Source of the DNA: Myxococcales bacterium
GTDB taxonomy: Bacteria; Myxococcota_A; UBA9160; UBA4427
Length of the DNA: 64,000 nt
Direction: 5' to 3'
NCBI GenBank assembly: GCA_014240165.1
Contig: JAAZXM010000001.1
Coordinates: 124,001-188,000, forward strand
Made by a program: the position numbers and the translations under genes. Below, piece by piece: positions 59,904 through 64,000 of this stretch. Numbering within the stretch: the first letter of the stretch is position 1; each line of letters begins with the position of its first letter. Under the pieces are notes generated by a model. It was not told the origin of the DNA. It saw only the letters and a list, made by a program, of their open reading frames with translations, and searched no databases.

Positions 59904-60752
59904 TCACATAAACCTCCCCAAAATCCTGCGAATGAGTTCCTCGTCTTCCTCCAATGCGGTCGAAGAGACCAACCAGGCGGGAGTATCCAGGTCTTCCGGA
60001 AAGGGATATCCGTCGCGGCCCCGAACACAAGCCCCCGCTTCGCGAGCAATCACGAGTCCCGCACGACCTCGCACCGAGAGACCCACTTTGTTCTCAGCCG
60101 CTGCGAGTCGTACGCCGCCTCGTACGCCCGAAAGAAGGGGAGCGATCGAGACTACCCCCCCGGAAGCGGGCGTCACGCGCAAGCCTTCAGCCTCGAGGGC
60201 CGCACGAATTTCCTGGGGAACACTGTGTGAGACGATGAAGCCATCGCCGTCAGCACACGCCTCTACGCGTCTGGGTGATGCCGAAGCCTCGATCACCTCA
60301 GCACCTGCACCCCGGGCCCCGCGATAAAGCAAATCTTCGCGAGGCAGCGCGACGAGGGCCGAATGCATACAGCGCTCGACCGCTAGACCCACAATAACCG
60401 AGTAGGGACCAAGACCTTCCAGGTAGGATTGGAGAGTCCCGTCGATCGGATCGATGATGACCAGCGAATCGCTCCCCGAGCCGAATGCAGCCACGCTTGC
60501 CGTGTCTTCCTCAGCCTCCAGGCTGACAGTCGGGTAGTGTTCGAGCAACGCCTTCAGGATTTCCTCCTGAGCGCGGCTATCCGCCTCGGTCAATGCCTGC
60601 TTGACGGCGGTTTCCTCCGAAGCCTTCGGCGTGTTCGCGACACGCCCTTCAAGGCTACGAGCAATTTTCGCCGCCCGCTGAACAGACGGAGTCATCTTGC
60701 TGGAAAACGCGTTCGGGTCCGTCAAATTCTGCATACGAGCGGAGTGATCCAT
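59904..60752 (-). CDS. Inositol monophosphatase family protein with altered third metal motif
   Basis: A 282-residue FIG-superfamily member from ATG 60752 (MDHSARMQNL...). Motif A is SLEAEEDT (Glu81, Glu82) and motif B is IIDPIDGTLQSYLEGLGPYSV (Asp101, Asp104), both intact. In motif C, where WDxAAG is expected, the sequence is SVRGRAGLVIAREAGA: the Trp-Asp pair is replaced and the metal ligand Asp is Arg228. The family hydrolyses inositol phosphates, 3'-phosphoadenosine phosphate or fructose bisphosphate; with a missing ligand the activity or substrate may differ. It lies between nrdJ and the helical protein. Confidence 0.82.
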   Translation of the reverse strand: MDHSARMQNLTDPNAFSSKMTPSVQRAAKIARSLEGRVANTPKASEETAVKQALTEADSRAQEEILKALLEHYPTVSLEAEEDTASVAAFGSGSDSLVIIDPIDGTLQSYLEGLGPYSVIVGLAVERCMHSALVALPREDLLYRGARGAGAEVIEASASPRRVEACADGDGFIVSHSVPQEIRAALEAEGLRVTPASGGVVSIAPLLSGVRGGVRLAAAENKVGLSVRGRAGLVIAREAGACVRGRDGYPFPEDLDTPAWLVSSTALEEDEELIRRILGRFM

Positions 60753-60986
60753 GAGACCCGTTAGGCCTGCTGGGAAATGGAACCGCGGGTTACCGCATAG
60801 CCTACCCGGCAAATTCCCCGTCGCGAGCGAAATCCGAATAGAATCTCCGATCCGTGCGCAAAACGCGGAAAACGGAAACTATCCCTGACAATTTCGATTC
60901 TCGGACTTCACGATGGGGTGTACCGCTCTACACACGAAGCGAGCCGGGCGGGGTCCCGCTCCGGCTCGCAAAACGCTCCCATCGGA

Positions 60987-63812
60987 TCAACTGCAGCCGC
61001 TTGTACTCCCGCAATTCGAGCACTTATAGCAGGCACCGTTTCGAACCATGATCGAGCCACAGTCCATGCAGGAGGGAGCGTCGGCCTGGTTGATAAAACT
61101 CGATTTGCTCGCCGAAGCTTCCTCTCCGACCCCCGAACCCCCTGCCACGGCGCCAATGGCCTGCACGGCAGGGGCTGCATCCTGCTCACCCGCCGCAGCC
61201 GTCGTCACGACGCCGTCGCCCTCTCCTTCGATAAAGCGGTTTCCTATGTACCGAAATACATAATCGGTCACCGATTTCGCTATGGGGATCTCAGGATTGT
61301 TCGTAAAGCCAGACGGCTCAAATCGGGTATGGCTGAATTTATCCACCAAGGCCTTGAGAGGGACACCATATTGAAGGGCGATGGAAGTCATCGTCGCGAT
61401 GGTGTCCATCAATCCAGAAATCGTGCTCCCCTCCTTCGCCATCTTCAGGAAGATTTCACCGGGCTCTCCCTCTTCGTACAAGCCAACCGTGAGATACCCC
61501 TCGTGGCCCGCGATCGAGAACTTGTGCGTAAACGCCTGGCGCTCATCCGACAGCTTGCGCCTGCGGGGGCGGTACTCGTCGAGCTGCGTAACGCTGCCGC
61601 TCTCCTCCTTACCCGAATTCAGGGGCTGAGTTCGCTTGCTTCCATCGCGATATACCGCCAACGCCTTGAGGCCGAATTTCCAACCCTCGACGTAGGCCTT
61701 CATGACGTCATCTACCGTTGCTGTCTCCGGAAGATTCACCGTTTTGCTGATCGCGCCCGAGAGGAAGGGTTGAACCGCCCCCATCATCCGCAGATGCCCC
61801 ATCCAGCCGATGGAGCGCTGGCCATTCTGAGGTCGAAAGGCACAATCGAAAATCTCGATGTGCTCTTCCTTCAAATCAGGCGCGCCTTCGATCGTTTCTT
61901 TCTCGTCCAGGAAGGCGAGGATCGACTCGACCTCCTCGGCTCCATAGCCCATCTTGCGAAGCGCCATACCGACCGTCTGATTGGCGATCTTCAGAAACCC
62001 TCCACCGACCAGCTTCTTGTACTTGATCAGCGCGATGTCCGGCTCCACCCCCGTCGTATCGCAATCCATCATGAAGGCGATCGTCCCAGTGGGCGCAAGA
62101 ACGGTCACCTGCGCGTTCTTGTATCCGTGCTGCCGACCTTCCCCGAGTGCCGAATCCCAAACCTCGCGAGAGGCCTCCAAGAGGTCCCGACTCACCCCTT
62201 CGCCATCAACCTGGTTCGCTGCATCCCGATGCATGCCAATCACTTCAAGGAAGGGCTTGCGGTTCATCCGGTAACGCGGGAATGGTCCCATGGCGTGGGC
62301 GATCTTCGCGCTCATCAGGTAGGCCTCCCCACACATCAGTGAGGTGATGCAGGCCGCCAAATTGCGCCCCCCGTCGCTGTCATAAGGCTTGCCCTCGGCC
62401 ATCAGCAGGGCCCCGAGGTTCGCGAAACCCAAGCCAAGCGGCCGGAACAAATGACTATTCTTCTCGATCGCTCGAGTCGGATAGCTGGCGAAATCAACGA
62501 GAATTTCCTGCGCCAGAATCGTCAATGAAACGGCGAAGCGGAAGTCCTCGACCTGAAAGACCTGCTCGTCAGCCTCACCCAGAAACGTCATCAGGTTCAG
62601 GCTGGCCAGGTTGCAGGCCGTGTCATCCAAGAACATGTATTCCGAGCACGGGTTGCTGGAGTTGATTCGTCCGGAAGCCTTGACCGGATTCCAGCGGTTG
62701 ATGGTGCTGTCGTACTGAATGCCGGGATCACCGCAAAGATGCGCCGCTTCCGCCATTTCCCGAAGCAGGTCATTGGCCTTGTAGGTCTCGAGAGCAACAC
62801 CTTTTGTGACCGATCGGGTATCCCACGATCCGTTCGCCTCGGCAGAGCGCATGAACGAATCCTTCACACGAACCGAGTGATTCGCGTTCTGGAAATAGAT
62901 CGAGTCGTAGGCGCCGCCCGGCACATTGAAGCCACCGTCATAGCCCGCGTCGATCAGCGACCAGGCCTTTTTCTCTTCATCCGCCTTGCAATGGATGAAC
63001 TCTCGAATGTCGGGGTGCTCCGCGTCGAGGATTACCATCTTGGCCGCTCGGCGCGTCTTGCCCCCAGACTTGATCACACCCGCAAAAGCGTCGAAGCCTC
63101 GCATGAAGGAAACGGGGCCGGAAGCCATGCCGCCACCCGCCAATTCTTCGCGGGAGGATCGAATCGCTGAGATATTGGTGCCTGCGCCCGAGCCGCCCTT
63201 GAAGAGCATCGCTTCCGTCTTCGCGAGCCCCATAATCGATTCCATGGTGTCGTCGACGGAGTTGATAAAGCAGGCGCTCGCCTGCTGAGGCGTGTTCTCG
63301 ACTCCCAAGTTGAACCAGACGGGGCTATTGAACGCCATCTTCTGGTGGACCAGCAGGTAGGTCAGTTCGTCGGAAAAAGCCTGGGCATCCTCGGGCGAAG
63401 CGAAATAGCCACCCTTGATCCCCCATTCGGTAATCCGGGCTACGACGCGACCAATGAGCTGCCGAACGCTGTTCTCGCGCCCGGGTTGGCCGACGTGACC
63501 ACGGAAGTATTTGGAGACCACAACATTCGTCGCCAACTGCGACCAGGAAGCAGGGACTTCGATATCCGTCTGCTCGAATACAGTCTCGCCTTTCTCATTG
63601 CTGATATTGGCGGTTCGCGTATCCCACTCGACGCTGTCAAAGGGATCGACGCCGGCTTCGGTGAATCGCCGCGCCACTTTGAGCCCAACCTTCCGGGCCG
63701 CCTTCTTGCCGCGCTTCCCACCGCCCTGCTCTACTGCTGACTCGCCCTTCTCACCCGCGAGCTCCTGCTGAATGCTATTGACACTAAAACCCGAATTAAT
63801 TTCTTCGTTCAC
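60987..63812 (-). CDS. nrdJ: Vitamin B12-dependent (class II) ribonucleotide reductase
   Basis: Reduces ribonucleotides to deoxyribonucleotides with adenosylcobalamin, independent of oxygen. I choose the GTG at 63812 because AGGAG lies seven bases upstream, giving 941 residues (NEEINSGFSVNSIQQELAG); the ORF continues to another GTG at 63842. The large-subunit core has PVWFNLGVENTPQQASACFINSVDD, FKGGSGAGTNISAIRSS, INSSNPCSEYMFLDDTACNLASLNL and the VTVLAPTGTIAFMMDCDTTGVEP block. A linker leads to a C-terminal Cys-rich tail (SCMDCGSIMV and CYKCSNCGST) that probably passes electrons or binds zinc. No nrdR is nearby. Confidence 0.96.
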   Translation of the reverse strand: MNEEINSGFSVNSIQQELAGEKGESAVEQGGGKRGKKAARKVGLKVARRFTEAGVDPFDSVEWDTRTANISNEKGETVFEQTDIEVPASWSQLATNVVVSKYFRGHVGQPGRENSVRQLIGRVVARITEWGIKGGYFASPEDAQAFSDELTYLLVHQKMAFNSPVWFNLGVENTPQQASACFINSVDDTMESIMGLAKTEAMLFKGGSGAGTNISAIRSSREELAGGGMASGPVSFMRGFDAFAGVIKSGGKTRRAAKMVILDAEHPDIREFIHCKADEEKKAWSLIDAGYDGGFNVPGGAYDSIYFQNANHSVRVKDSFMRSAEANGSWDTRSVTKGVALETYKANDLLREMAEAAHLCGDPGIQYDSTINRWNPVKASGRINSSNPCSEYMFLDDTACNLASLNLMTFLGEADEQVFQVEDFRFAVSLTILAQEILVDFASYPTRAIEKNSHLFRPLGLGFANLGALLMAEGKPYDSDGGRNLAACITSLMCGEAYLMSAKIAHAMGPFPRYRMNRKPFLEVIGMHRDAANQVDGEGVSRDLLEASREVWDSALGEGRQHGYKNAQVTVLAPTGTIAFMMDCDTTGVEPDIALIKYKKLVGGGFLKIANQTVGMALRKMGYGAEEVESILAFLDEKETIEGAPDLKEEHIEIFDCAFRPQNGQRSIGWMGHLRMMGAVQPFLSGAISKTVNLPETATVDDVMKAYVEGWKFGLKALAVYRDGSKRTQPLNSGKEESGSVTQLDEYRPRRRKLSDERQAFTHKFSIAGHEGYLTVGLYEEGEPGEIFLKMAKEGSTISGLMDTIATMTSIALQYGVPLKALVDKFSHTRFEPSGFTNNPEIPIAKSVTDYVFRYIGNRFIEGEGDGVVTTAAAGEQDAAPAVQAIGAVAGGSGVGEEASASKSSFINQADAPSCMDCGSIMVRNGACYKCSNCGSTSGCS

Positions 63813-64000
63813 GCTTCGACTCCTGCTCGGTCGATGCGGCACGCTCGGACGATTGAGATTTCTCTACAAACCTGCAGAACCGCGGGGGCTTCTTAATCTC
63901 CCTACTATCCCCGTCGGCTCGCTGCCTGAACCCGGCGCTCACTCGCTATCCGGAACCTTCTCCCCGCGTCCGTCCGACTCTCGACCCGCGCGTTTGCGGC
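63813..64000. promoter_or_regulatory. nrdJ upstream region, cut by the window edge
   Basis: These 188 bases hold the nrdJ ribosome binding site (AGGAG at 63824-63820) and probably its promoter. I do not see a B12-box or other cobalamin riboswitch core in the part that is present, nor a further gene. Any riboswitch would have to lie beyond the edge. Confidence 0.4.

Noticed and set aside
63813-64000. Cobalamin riboswitch before nrdJ
   Set aside because: Expected for a B12-dependent enzyme in some bacteria, but no B12-box-like sequence was found in the visible 188 bases.

Overview
The window is one dense stretch of bacterial chromosome of high GC content. About 55 protein genes and one tRNA gene can be supported. 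There is no rRNA, CRISPR array, prophage or insertion sequence. Most genes lie on the minus strand. The plus strand carries bamD-cvpA, ruvX-mltG, ssb, and a histidine kinase with lgt. The organism is Gram-negative: it has BamD, LolA, LPS-era envelope enzymes, an Mpl/LD-carboxypeptidase recycling set and a PilT/PilU-type ATPase. A PilZ protein like the Myxococcus paralogue family, a DUF1844 protein, a class I lysyl-tRNA synthetase and a three-domain IspG suggest a deltaproteobacterial-type lineage (Myxococcota, Binatota or Desulfobacterota in a broad sense). That placement is an inference.

Layout. 1-3400: peptidoglycan recycling (mpl, serine hydrolase, ldcA). 3460-6660: rpsF-rpsR-rplI-dnaB. 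6850-8380: pdxS-pdxT, making pyridoxal phosphate. 8576-15937: a ten-gene Mrp-type cation/proton antiporter operon with three large NuoL/M/N-like subunits. 16064-20800: small gene, CDP-alcohol transferase, DUF1844, ispE, tRNA-Gln, prs, rplY, pth. 20956-22405: bamD and cvpA. 22427-32322: pgpA-cinA-recA, pilT, alaS, ispG. 32571-34009: ruvX-mltG. 34036-37638: lysK, mreB and a coiled-coil membrane protein. 37814-44581: a complete Pup-proteasome operon. 45434-49299: lolA-ftsK and, divergently, ssb. 49442-55316: pilZ, radC, an unknown exported protein, an ECF sigma/anti-sigma pair, moaC and a lipase-like hydrolase. 55383-63812: a lytic transglycosylase, a histidine kinase, lgt, an unknown helical protein, an inositol-monophosphatase relative and nrdJ.

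The most notable region is 37814-44581. There mpa, dop, pup, prcB, prcA and pafA lie together in the order familiar from Actinobacteria, in a cell that clearly has an outer membrane. Pup ends in GGQ with an actinobacterial-type C-terminal helix and carries an N-terminal extension. Mpa ends in Q-Y-L. PrcB has its propeptide and catalytic Thr/Asp/Lys. PafA and Dop keep their active-site aspartates. The parts list is therefore complete: Dop deamidates Pup, PafA attaches it, Mpa unfolds tagged proteins and PrcAB degrades them. An 850-base leader region upstream, holding a terminator-like hairpin and a sigma70-like promoter, separates this operon from ftsK-lolA.
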